Source: Marimicrobium sp913061115
Lineage (GTDB): Bacteria; Pseudomonadota; Gammaproteobacteria; Pseudomonadales; Halieaceae
Reading direction: 5' to 3'
Assembly: GCF_047729875.1 (NCBI RefSeq)
Contig: NZ_CP159826.1
Location: 1,550,001 to 1,614,000 of the forward strand
DNA length: 64,000 bases
The translations under genes and the position numbers were made by a program. The notes beneath the pieces are model-generated. The model ran no database searches and was not told the DNA's origin. It worked only from the letters and a program-made list of their open reading frames with translations. Below, piece by piece: positions 1 through 7,000 of this stretch. How positions within the stretch are numbered: the stretch's first letter is position 1; each line of letters begins with the position of its first letter.

Positions 1-19
1 ACGGCTTACGATATTTCCA

Positions 20-35
20 AACCGCACTAGGCGGG
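20..35 (-). terminator. degenerate terminator behind FN3 fragment
   Basis: On the minus strand a short stem (CCGC/GCGG around CTAGT) follows the FN3 fragment. It matches the strong terminator found after the large gene at 1279-4431, but the T-run is reduced to three and interrupted, so it has probably decayed. Confidence 0.4.
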
Positions 36-95
36 CTTGAGAAGGCTCAGGTTTTACGCAGGTTACTGACGCCCAGAACGATGCCTCAAATCTAG
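22..95 (-). repeat. inverted copy of the 3' flank of the large secreted-protein gene
   Basis: Read on the minus strand, this stretch closely matches 4437-4506, from a shared TTTGAGGCATCGTTCTGGGC through CTGCGTAAA and CCTGAGCCTTCTC to the terminator stem. A few mismatches are visible. In both places it directly follows an FN3 domain ending in Pro-Gly-Cys. The two copies are about 4.4 kb apart in opposite orientation, so a whole 3' module (last domains, trailer and terminator) has been duplicated. Confidence 0.8.
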
Positions 96-659
96 TTAGC
101 AGCCAGGCGGCGGTGCCACGGGAGTGACCGGTGCGAATGCGGATGCTGGGCTGGCTCCAAAATCGTTCGTCGCTGTGGTTGCGCAGACATACGCCTGCCC
201 ATTGGTCAGCCCGAAGACTGTGATGGGTGAGGTCGGACTCTCACCGAATGCTAACGTGTCGCCATAGCAATAAGCCGTGTAGCCCGTAATCGGTGAGCCG
301 CCGTCTGCGCCCGGCGTGAACGTGATGATAGCCTGTTCGTTGCCAGCCATGATGCCTGTGATCTGTGGTGCATCGGGTGGAACCGCGGGCGTGAAGGGTG
401 CACTAGCCGCAGAGGCTAGGCTGGTTCCTGCCGCGTTCGTCGCTGTTACTAAACACTCATACGCCTCGCCGTTGGTCAGCCCCGAGACGGTGATGGGTGA
501 GGTCGGACTCTCACCGAAGGCTAACGTGTCGCCGAAGCAATAAGCGGTGTAGCCGGTAATCAATGCGCCATTGTCTGGGCCCGGTGTGAAGTTGATGATA
601 CCCTCACCATCTCCTGCCGTTATGGAGCGGATGCTCGGGGCGTCTGGCTCAACGAATAC
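96..659 (-). pseudogene. truncated FN3-repeat secreted protein (C-terminal fragment)
   Basis: The minus strand encodes about two fibronectin type III domains. Each has the signature SPITGYTAYC, then TSPITV, then GLTNGxAYxC and TATN. The frame is open from about 659 to the stop at 98-96 and the protein ends VAPPPGC. The only start available is a TTG at 563 in the middle of a domain, with no signal peptide. Upstream of 659 the frame soon meets a stop, and homology switches abruptly to a different gene on the other strand. The fragment is closely related to the C-terminus of the protein at 1279-4431, sharing DNA blocks of about 25 identical bases. It is best read as the 3' remnant of a third member of this family, cut at a recombination junction and probably silent. 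Confidence 0.7.
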
Positions 660-1030
660 TCGCTGGCCAGGCTTTTACGCTGGATGCCATCTTTAACAAG
701 CTGGCCATTGAGGCCGCGAATAATATCGATATAGACCATGCCAATGTCGAGCTGTACTTGAAGTTCGCATTAAGGGCGCAGTCGCAGAGTCGCGCAGCTT
801 TCCTGGCGCTGAACGACATTATGAACCCTAGGCTGGCTAACTTCGTGAATCAGGCCAATATCTCGGCTGGGCATCAGCAGGTAAATAACCATGTGGAAAA
901 AGAAAGTCCGCCAAGCGAACTAATGGAGCAACGTCATGAACGGATGGACACCAGAACGCCGAGAGAGGCAGGCACGACTTATTCAACAGTGGAGACCGTG
1001 GGAGCAGTCGACAGGCCCGACAAGCAATGA
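659..1030 (+). pseudogene. small phage-like conserved hypothetical protein, 5' truncated
   Basis: The plus-strand frame is open from about 659 and contains GQAFTLDAIFNKLAIEAAN, then a core with LRAQSQSRAAFLAL and NFVNQANISAGHQQVNN. I recognise this pattern (AQSQxRATLxxL, then QANIxxGxQQVNN) from small hypothetical proteins that travel with the gene at 936 in many proteobacteria, often near phage or mobile DNA. Its usual N-terminus and start codon are missing, and the frame begins exactly where the minus-strand FN3 fragment ends. A TTG at 758 could give a 90-residue product but has no clear ribosome site. Function unknown; a DNA-binding or phage-regulatory role would be speculation. Confidence 0.55.
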
Positions 1031-1154
1031 AGGGAAGAAGAGGGCGTCGAGTAACGCTTACAAAGGCGCAGTGAGGCCAAGGCTCAGGCAGGTGTCTGAG
1101 TTGCTGCGAGTGCAGAGCAGTCAGTTGGAGGCGTTCTTGTTAGCTAAAGGATAG
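936..1154 (+). CDS. small conserved hypothetical protein (WTPERRERQA family)
   Basis: This 72-residue basic protein begins MNGWTPERRERQARLIQQW and continues PWEQSTGPTSNEGKKRASSNA. The pattern (WTPERRxRQAxLIxxWxPWExSTGPxxxEGKxxxSxNA) belongs to a recurrent hypothetical family found next to the AQSQ-type protein encoded just upstream. The two genes overlap by about 95 bp in different frames, as they do elsewhere. A GGAG lies about 10 bases before the ATG. This copy looks full length, unlike its partner. No function is known. Its presence suggests the segment between the two FN3 genes came from mobile DNA. Confidence 0.6.
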   Translation: MNGWTPERRERQARLIQQWRPWEQSTGPTSNEGKKRASSNAYKGAVRPRLRQVSELLRVQSSQLEAFLLAKG

Positions 1155-1194
1155 GGTTTTCCCTACTTTCACACATTGCTAGAGGTGGTATCAT
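1152..1194 (+). promoter_or_regulatory. palindromic activator site plus -10 of the LRR/P-domain/FN3 gene
   Basis: The perfect inverted repeat TAGGGTTTTCCCTA lies at 1152-1165 and a -10-like TATCAT at 1189-1194. The palindrome centre is therefore near -42 of a predicted start at about 1201. A canonical -35 is missing (CTTTCA), as expected of an activator-dependent promoter. The same palindrome with the same 24-bp offset to TATTAT precedes the gene at 4685. The binding protein is unknown. Confidence 0.55.
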
Positions 1195-1278
1195 AAGAAA
1201 ATATTGTGTTGCCTGCAGCCTCAATGCCTAACTATCATCACTGCATGGCGCACCGTCTCTTCACTGACCAGCAGCGGG

Positions 1279-4200
1279 ATGAGTATGAAAACGCACTTAC
1301 GACACATCATCTCAATCGGTTTGCTCTTTGCGTCTCTTGTGGGGAGCAGCGGTGCTTGGGCGGTGGATTGCCCACAGAACTCCTACTCTTTCGCCACACA
1401 GGCAGCGGTTGATGCCTTTCCACTGGGTTGTGATTCAGTGCTTGGTAGTCTTACCGTCCTCAGTAGTACTGACATCACCAACATAGACGGCCTAGCTAAC
1501 CTCACTAGCGTTGGGGACTATTTGAATATCCAAAGTAATACCGCCCTCACCAACCTCGACGGTCTAGTCAACCTCACTAGCGTTGGGGACTATTTGAATA
1601 TCCAAAGTAATACCGCCCTCACCAACCTTGACGGCCTCGTTAACCTCACTAGCGTGGGGGGCGATTTGGATATCGTAAGTAATACCTCCCTCACCAGCAT
1701 CAACGGCCTAGCTAACCTCACTAGCGTGGGGGGCCAATTGGATATCGATATTAATCCCTCCCTCACCAACCTCGATGGCCTAGCTAACCTCACTAGCGTG
1801 GGGGGCCAATTGGCAATCGGAGGTCTTGACTTTTCCGGCACTGGCGGAAACGGAAACCCTGCGCTTACCAACCTTGACGGCCTAGCTAGCCTTACTAGCG
1901 TCGAGAGTTTGTGGATCGTTGGCAATGACTCCCTCACCAACATCGACGGCCTAGCTAACATCACTAGCGTCGAGAGTTTGTGGATCGTTGGCAATGACTC
2001 CCTCACCAACATCGACGGCCTAGCTAACATCACTAGCCTGGGGGGCAGTTTGACTTTGGGCCTGCCATCTTTTCCCGGTTTTTTCGCCGGCCGCGGAAAC
2101 CAGCTGCTTACCAACCTCGACGGGCTAGCTAACCTCACTAGCGTAGGCTTCAATTTGTCTATCTATCGCAATCCCCTCACTAACCTCGACGCCCTAGCTA
2201 ACCTCACTAGCGTGGGGGGCGATTTGGATATCCAAAGTAATACCGCCCTCACCAACATCGACGGCCTAGCTAACATCACTAGCCTGGGGGGCGATTTGGA
2301 TATCCAAAGTAATACCGCCCTCACTAACCTCGACGCCCTAGCTAACCTCACTAGCGTGGGGGGCGATTTGTCTATCCTGTACAATTATGGGCTCACCAAC
2401 TGCCAAGGCATTGCACCCGTATTAGGTTGGCCGAGTGGCCCACCCGATGACTCAGTGGGTGGAACTATTACTATTAGCGGAGTTGATGCGTGTAATCCTG
2501 TAGCAGCTATACTCGCCTCAGTCTCAGGCCCGAGCCAGCCTGTTATCAACACCGCCACTGGCGGGAACGGAAGTATTTCTTTGGGCTTTTCTCTTTCAAC
2601 TACCACGGACGCTGTTTTCCCCATCACAGGCTACGAAGCGACTTGCACTGGCTCTAATGTCAACCTTAACGAAGCACCCAATACACCACTCCTAGACAAT
2701 ACCCCTATTCAAAGAACACTAACCGTCAATGGCTATGACCCAACATCGACGGCGGCATTAATCGAGGTCGCTATCGACATCACTCACAGTGACCCAACCC
2801 ACCTTGTCATCACCTTGACTTCACCCGCAGGCACAGTACTCACCTTATGGGATCGAGGGAGCAGTGGCGGTGAGAATCTTGTGGGCACGTTTCCAACTAC
2901 GCTTAACCCAGTAGACAGTTTGTCCTCGATAGCACAAGAAAGCATGGATGGTGATTGGGTGCTGACTGCAGAAGATGTAAAAGCAGGCCCCCTCGTGCGC
3001 GAGGGTGTCCTCAATTCGTGGGGCATCAAGCTAACAGAACAGTTGACAGCCAATAGTTCTGATTCACCTATCACAGTAAACAACCTTATCAATGGCAGAG
3101 AGTATTCCTGTACCGTTGCGCCTGTCACTAATCTCGGTGCAGTCCCGCTGTCTAATGCTGTCAATGCGACACCAGTAGCAGGGACTACGGATTGCTCACA
3201 GGACGATTATGTTTTGAACACACAAGCCGAAGTTGATGCCTTTCCTCAAGGTTGCGATATGGTCGGCAGTCTGTCGATCCAGAATGGATTTGACATTACG
3301 AACCTGAACAGTCTGAGTAATCTCACTAGCGTGTTGGGCAATGTGGATATCGGTGGTAATAATGCCCTCACCAACTTGGACCGCCTCAGTAACCTTACTA
3401 GCGTAGGCGGCGATTTGTCTATCTATGCAAACTCTGCTCTCACCAAATGCGAGGGGCTTGCACCCGTGCTAGGTTGGCCTGATGGGCCACCCAATGATTC
3501 AGTGGATGGAGGCATTGGTATTGAGGCAAACGGCGGTACAGAGTGTGAGTCTGTAGAAGTGATACTGGCTTCAGTCTCAGGCCCGAGTCAGCCAGTCATC
3601 AACACCGCCATTGTGAGGGACGAGAGCATTTCTTTAGCCTTTTCTCTATCAACCACCTTAGACGTTTTGTTCCCTATCTTAGGCTATGAATCAGTTTGCA
3701 CAGGTCTCACAGAAATAGAGACTGCACAGGGCGTGGGTTCGCCAATCACCGTAGGAAACCTCACAAACTACAGGGAGTATGATTGCACTGTTGCGCCAGT
3801 CACAGGGTTAGGTACGCTTCCATTATCGAGTTCAGTCAGTGCCACGCCCACACCGGAATCACAGGTTCCCATCGCGCCACAGATTACCAACATCGAATCC
3901 GGCAACGCTCAGGTTTCTGTCAGCGTTAGCGTGGCCGATGACGGCGGCTCACCGATCACCGGCTACACTGCCGCATGCGCCGGCGGCACCGGATACCATC
4001 TAGGCACTAGCCCGACCTCACCCATAACAGTCTCAGGGCTTACCAACGGTCAGCCGTATGCCTGTTTAGCGACAGCGACGAACGCTGTAGGAGCTAGTCC
4101 ATACTCTGAACTCAGCGCACCATTCACACCCGCGGCCCCGCCCTCCGCACCACAGATTACTAATATTGAACCCGGCAATGCGCAGGTTTCTATCAATGTT

Positions 4201-4431
4201 AGCGTAGCAGATGACGGCGGCTCGCCGATCACCAGCTACACTGCCGCATGCTTCGCCAATGATTTTCTCGCAATCTTCGGCACGAGTCCTACTTCACCGA
4301 TCACAGTCTCTGGGCTGACCAATGGGCAGGCGTATGCCTGTTTGGCGACAGCGACGAACGATGTAGGAAGTAGTCCAATATCTGCACCCAGTGCGCCGGT
4401 CATACCCGTGGCTCCAGCGCCTGGCTGCTGA
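1279..4431 (+). CDS. secreted multidomain repeat protein: leucine-rich units, P-domain, FN3
   Basis: This is a predicted 1050-residue exported protein. I chose the ATG at 1279 because it puts a clean Sec signal peptide (cleavage after GAWA) at the N-terminus; longer TTG starts do not. After the signal come roughly 12 leucine-rich units of 24 residues (consensus near NLTSVGGDLDIxSNxALTNLDGLA) up to about residue 375. Next is a Cys-bounded cap (CQGIAPVLGWP), then an FN3 domain interrupted by about 135 residues resembling a proprotein-convertase P-domain (HSDPTHLVITLTSPAGT, later DGDWVLTAEDV). The whole module is then repeated in shorter form without the P-domain. Two more FN3 domains follow and the chain ends PVAPAPGC. 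The role is probably extracellular adhesion or substrate binding, which is inference. It is flanked by a strong terminator and a palindromic promoter. Confidence 0.85.
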   Translation: MSMKTHLRHIISIGLLFASLVGSSGAWAVDCPQNSYSFATQAAVDAFPLGCDSVLGSLTVLSSTDITNIDGLANLTSVGDYLNIQSNTALTNLDGLVNLTSVGDYLNIQSNTALTNLDGLVNLTSVGGDLDIVSNTSLTSINGLANLTSVGGQLDIDINPSLTNLDGLANLTSVGGQLAIGGLDFSGTGGNGNPALTNLDGLASLTSVESLWIVGNDSLTNIDGLANITSVESLWIVGNDSLTNIDGLANITSLGGSLTLGLPSFPGFFAGRGNQLLTNLDGLANLTSVGFNLSIYRNPLTNLDALANLTSVGGDLDIQSNTALTNIDGLANITSLGGDLDIQSNTALTNLDALANLTSVGGDLSILYNYGLTNCQGIAPVLGWPSGPPDDSVGGTITISGVDACNPVAAILASVSGPSQPVINTATGGNGSISLGFSLSTTTDAVFPITGYEATCTGSNVNLNEAPNTPLLDNTPIQRTLTVNGYDPTSTAALIEVAIDITHSDPTHLVITLTSPAGTVLTLWDRGSSGGENLVGTFPTTLNPVDSLSSIAQESMDGDWVLTAEDVKAGPLVREGVLNSWGIKLTEQLTANSSDSPITVNNLINGREYSCTVAPVTNLGAVPLSNAVNATPVAGTTDCSQDDYVLNTQAEVDAFPQGCDMVGSLSIQNGFDITNLNSLSNLTSVLGNVDIGGNNALTNLDRLSNLTSVGGDLSIYANSALTKCEGLAPVLGWPDGPPNDSVDGGIGIEANGGTECESVEVILASVSGPSQPVINTAIVRDESISLAFSLSTTLDVLFPILGYESVCTGLTEIETAQGVGSPITVGNLTNYREYDCTVAPVTGLGTLPLSSSVSATPTPESQVPIAPQITNIESGNAQVSVSVSVADDGGSPITGYTAACAGGTGYHLGTSPTSPITVSGLTNGQPYACLATATNAVGASPYSELSAPFTPAAPPSAPQITNIEPGNAQVSINVSVADDGGSPITSYTAACFANDFLAIFGTSPTSPITVSGLTNGQAYACLATATNDVGSSPISAPSAPVIPVAPAPGC
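1498..2380 (+). repeat. 72-bp tandem repeats encoding leucine-rich units
   Basis: The block AACCTCACTAGCGT recurs at 1498, 1570, 1642 and 1714, exactly 72 bp apart, and continues with some longer variant units to about 2380. Several neighbouring units are almost identical, for example the two carrying GAGTTTGTGGATCGTTGGCA near 1908 and 1974. Low divergence indicates recent unit duplication or gene conversion, so copy number is likely to vary between strains. Confidence 0.9.
2653..3060 (+). other. P-domain-like insertion inside an FN3 domain
   Basis: Within the gene at 1279, about 135 residues separate the FN3 N-half (ending GYEATCTG) from its C-half (beginning SPITVNNLINGREYSC). The insert has features of P/Homo B domains: TVNGYDPTSTAALIEVAIDI, HSDPTHLVITLTSPAG, then TLWDRGSSGGENLVGTFP and DGDWVLTAEDV with NSWGIKL. 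The paralogous FN3 later in the same protein (about 3670-3760) has only about 11 residues at this place, which fixes the insertion point. Confidence 0.7.
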
Positions 4432-4436
4432 ATGGA

Positions 4437-4506
4437 TTTGAGGCATCGTTCTGGGCATCAGTAAGCTGCGTAAACCCTGAGCCTTCTCCAGCCCGCCTAG
4501 TGCGGG
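4437..4506 (+). repeat. 3' trailer shared with inverted copy at 22-95
   Basis: This trailer sequence between the stop codon and terminator of the large gene matches the minus strand of 22-95. It runs from TTTGAGGCATCGTTCTGGGC through CCTGAGCCTTCTC to the terminator stem. Confidence 0.8.
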
Positions 4507-4512
4507 TTTTTT
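4492..4512 (+). terminator. rho-independent terminator
   Basis: A perfect stem CCCGC/GCGGG with a five-base loop is followed by six T residues at 4507-4512. It sits about 60 bp after the stop of the large secreted-protein gene. Confidence 0.85.
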
Positions 4513-4566
4513 GTTGGGGAGAGAGGCCAGCAGACACAGTGGCCAGTGGGATTAAGCTTCAATAAA

Positions 4567-4609
4567 TAGGGTTTTCCCTACTCTGCGGCCAAAGATTAAG
4601 CTGTATTAT
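4567..4609 (+). promoter_or_regulatory. palindromic activator site plus -10 of the LRR/propeller gene
   Basis: A perfect copy of TAGGGTTTTCCCTA lies at 4567-4580 and TATTAT at 4604-4609. This is the same 24-bp offset as in the promoter of the gene at 1279. The predicted transcription start is near 4616, giving a leader of about 70 bases. Confidence 0.55.
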
Positions 4610-4684
4610 CAGGCGAGTGAACAGCTATACCGATATCCAGCAAAACGACTATACTGAATGCAACAAGAATAAAAGGATGCAGCC

Positions 4685-6766
4685 ATGATGCGCGCATTGG
4701 TGACTAAGACACTGTTTGTTCTTTCAATACTGCTATCGGCTCAGGCTTTGGCATTTGATGTCGATGGCCTCAGTTATGCCGTCACAAGTGCGACTGACGT
4801 CGAGGTAACGGGCCGAGCAGTGGGCAATGCGGACACGGACATAGTGATTCCTGCCACTGCTTCGGATGGCTCTACCACCTACAGCGTTACGACCATCGGG
4901 GGGTATGCTTTCGCCTCCAACGCCCTCACCAGCGTGACCATCCCAGACAGCGTTATTACCATTGGGGATAGTGCTTTCTCGTATAACAACAACCTCACCA
5001 GTGTTGCCTTTGAGGGCAATAACATTGGCGGCTTTGGATCGTACGTGTTCGGATACAGCCCCAATTTAGCGACGATCACACACTGTAAAGGGACAACGGG
5101 TTGGCCGCAGAACTTTAGCAATGGCTCGACCTTGATCACAACGACGCCGATAGGTTGCTCGCTGCCTGACGCCCCGACCATCGATTCGATAGAATCAGGC
5201 AATGGTGAGGCTATCATCACCTTCACGCCGGGTGCAGATAATGGCTCGCCTATCACGGGCTATCGATATATTAAGGATGATGGTGATACCTCAACCATCC
5301 TTGGAACAACTGGCAGCGGACCGCAGGGAATCGCAGTTGATGCGGCCGGCAATGTCTACACTGCCAACTTGTCTTCGGACAATGTGTCTAAGATCACACC
5401 CGCCGGCATCTCAACCATTCTTGGGACAACCGGTAGCGGACCGCAGGGAATCGCAGTTGATGCGGCCGGCAATGTCTACACTGCCAACTTGTTTTCGGAC
5501 AATGTCTCTAAGATCACACCCGCCGGGATTTCAAGCATCCTTGGGGCAACCGGCAACGGACCGCATGGGATTGCAATAGATGCGGCCGGCAATGTCTACA
5601 CTGCCAACAACGGCTCGAATAATGTGTCTAAGATCACAACCGACGGGATTTCAAGCATCCTTGGAACAACCGGGGGCGTACCCATCGACATTGCGATTGA
5701 TGCGGCCGGCAATGTCTACACTGCCAACCCCGGCTCGAATAATGTGTCTAAGATCACACCCGCCGGCATCTCAACCATCCTTCAGTCCGAGTTTGGGGCT
5801 GTAAGCGGCTTCGGTATCGCCGTTGATGCAGCCGGCAGTGTCTATACGGTTCATGTCGTCTATTGCTTCTACGATTCGCCATTGGGGCCTGTGGGCTACG
5901 CCTGCGGTTCACGCGTGGTGAAAACGATACCCAATGGCTGGAGTTACGTCCTCACTGCGACAACGGAATTGATCATAGACCTAGTAGTTGGTGCAGACGG
6001 TAACGTTTACACAGCTAACATTGCAGACACAGGTGAAGGAACAGGTGAAGGAACAGTATCGAAGATCACGCCCGATGGCACCTCATCCACCCTTGGAACA
6101 ACTGACTGGGACCCGTACGGAATCGCAATAGATGCTGACGGCAACATTTACACGGCTAACCGAAGCTCCGACAATGTGTCGAAAATCACCCCCGCGACAT
6201 ACCCTGCAACCGGCAACTCCAGCCCTATCACGATAACGGGGTTAACTAACGACATTGAATATTTGATGTCGCTGATAGCCGTCAATGAAGCGGGCGAGAG
6301 TGCGGCCTCCAATAGTGTATCCGTTATTCCCGAAGCACCCGCTGCGCCAGACGCACCGACCATCGACTCGATAGCGGCAGGTGACGGTCAAGTTGTCATT
6401 ACCTTTACACTGGGCGCAGACAATGCTCTACCGATCACGGGCTACACTGCCTTGTGCTTCAACACCATCTCTGATTCCTCCATCGTTAGCAGCTCGGCCT
6501 CACCCATAACGGTCACGGGGCTTAACAACGGTGTGAGCTATGTCTGTTTAGTCTCAGCGACCAACGATGTAGGAACCGGTCCATACTCCGCACTCAGTGC
6601 ACTGGTTACACCCGCAGGCGATGTTGACGGTGATGGCGTGAATGATCTTCTCGACAATTGTGTGTCCATTGCAAACCCCGGCCAAGAGCCTTCTGCCATC
6701 AATCCAAATTGCGGTGAAGCCTGCGTGACATCGAGTTGTGCAGGGACGTTTTGTGAGAATCACTGA
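4685..6766 (+). CDS. secreted multidomain protein: BspA-type LRR, beta-propeller in FN3, FN3, TSP3-like tail
   Basis: This is a 693-residue predicted exported protein with signal peptide MMRALVTKTLFVLSILLSAQ ending ALA. Residues about 25-130 form a short BspA-like leucine-rich region (VTTIGGYAFASNALTSVTIP). An FN3 domain starts at about 160 (DAPTIDSIESGNGEAIITF). At GSPITGY it is interrupted by at least four 40-residue propeller units (consensus GPQGIAVDAAGNVYTAN, then NVSKITPAGIS) and three degenerate ones. The FN3 resumes near residue 515 with SSPITITGLTND. A second FN3 follows, then a calcium-binding thrombospondin-3-like motif (DVDGDGVNDLLDNC) and a Cys-rich tail with four Cys. ATG 4688 is an alternative start. 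An extracellular binding role is likely; enzymatic function is not evident. Confidence 0.85.
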   Translation: MMRALVTKTLFVLSILLSAQALAFDVDGLSYAVTSATDVEVTGRAVGNADTDIVIPATASDGSTTYSVTTIGGYAFASNALTSVTIPDSVITIGDSAFSYNNNLTSVAFEGNNIGGFGSYVFGYSPNLATITHCKGTTGWPQNFSNGSTLITTTPIGCSLPDAPTIDSIESGNGEAIITFTPGADNGSPITGYRYIKDDGDTSTILGTTGSGPQGIAVDAAGNVYTANLSSDNVSKITPAGISTILGTTGSGPQGIAVDAAGNVYTANLFSDNVSKITPAGISSILGATGNGPHGIAIDAAGNVYTANNGSNNVSKITTDGISSILGTTGGVPIDIAIDAAGNVYTANPGSNNVSKITPAGISTILQSEFGAVSGFGIAVDAAGSVYTVHVVYCFYDSPLGPVGYACGSRVVKTIPNGWSYVLTATTELIIDLVVGADGNVYTANIADTGEGTGEGTVSKITPDGTSSTLGTTDWDPYGIAIDADGNIYTANRSSDNVSKITPATYPATGNSSPITITGLTNDIEYLMSLIAVNEAGESAASNSVSVIPEAPAAPDAPTIDSIAAGDGQVVITFTLGADNALPITGYTALCFNTISDSSIVSSSASPITVTGLNNGVSYVCLVSATNDVGTGPYSALSALVTPAGDVDGDGVNDLLDNCVSIANPGQEPSAINPNCGEACVTSSCAGTFCENH
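5291..5770 (+). repeat. 120-bp tandem repeats encoding propeller blades
   Basis: Four consecutive units with a period of exactly 120 bp are visible: TGCGGCCGGCAATGTCTACA begins at 5341, 5461, 5581 and 5701. Units one and two differ at only a few bases. Diverged units continue to about 6200. Each unit encodes one 40-residue NHL/SMP-30-like strand set. Confidence 0.9.
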
Positions 6767-6873
6767 TAGAGGCAGCTTAGATAAGCTTTGCAACAAATGC
6801 GCAACAAAGTGTCAAGCATGTAAAGCCCTAGGTGAGGATAATTAAGAAAAATATATATAAATCAGTAATTTAA

Positions 6874-6950
6874 TGGTCCGCCCTTCAAGATTCGAACTTG
6901 AGACCTTCCCCTTAGGAGGGGGACGCTCTATCCAGCTGAGCTAAGGGCGG
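6874..6950 (-). tRNA. tRNA-Arg (anticodon CCT)
   Basis: The minus strand folds as a complete tRNA. The acceptor stem CCGCCCT pairs with AGGGCGG, the D-stem is GCTC/GAGC, and the anticodon stem TCCCC/GGGGA encloses loop CTCCTAA (anticodon CCT at 6914-6916). The T-arm is TCAAG-TTCGAAT-CTTGA. Discriminator A and a genome-encoded CCA (6874-6876) follow. It decodes AGG. Its 3' end faces the accessory region at 1-6770, the side on which integrating elements usually insert. Confidence 0.95.
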
Positions 6951-6967
6951 ATAACTGATGGGCGCGG

Positions 6968-6996
6968 ATTATTCCGTGTCCGATTACAAATCGCAA
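6968..6996 (-). promoter_or_regulatory. promoter of tRNA-Arg
   Basis: On the minus strand TTGCGA (6991-6996) and AATAAT (6968-6973) are separated by 17 bp. A GC-rich discriminator (CCGCGCCC) follows, as is usual for stable-RNA promoters under growth-rate control. The tRNA begins about 17 bp further on. Confidence 0.55.
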
Positions 6997-7000
6997 GTCA

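Noticed and set aside
316..543. Plus-strand 75-residue frame over the FN3 fragment
   Set aside because: Antisense shadow of the FN3 coding sequence on the minus strand.
1590..2384. Minus-strand open frames across the leucine-rich repeats (ARPSRLV-type repeats)
   Set aside because: These are antisense shadows of the 72-bp repeats; arginine/leucine-rich and without start signals.
1498..5770. CRISPR-like regularly spaced repeats
   Set aside because: The 72-bp and 120-bp periods are multiples of three inside long open frames, with no variable spacers and no cas genes; they are protein repeats.
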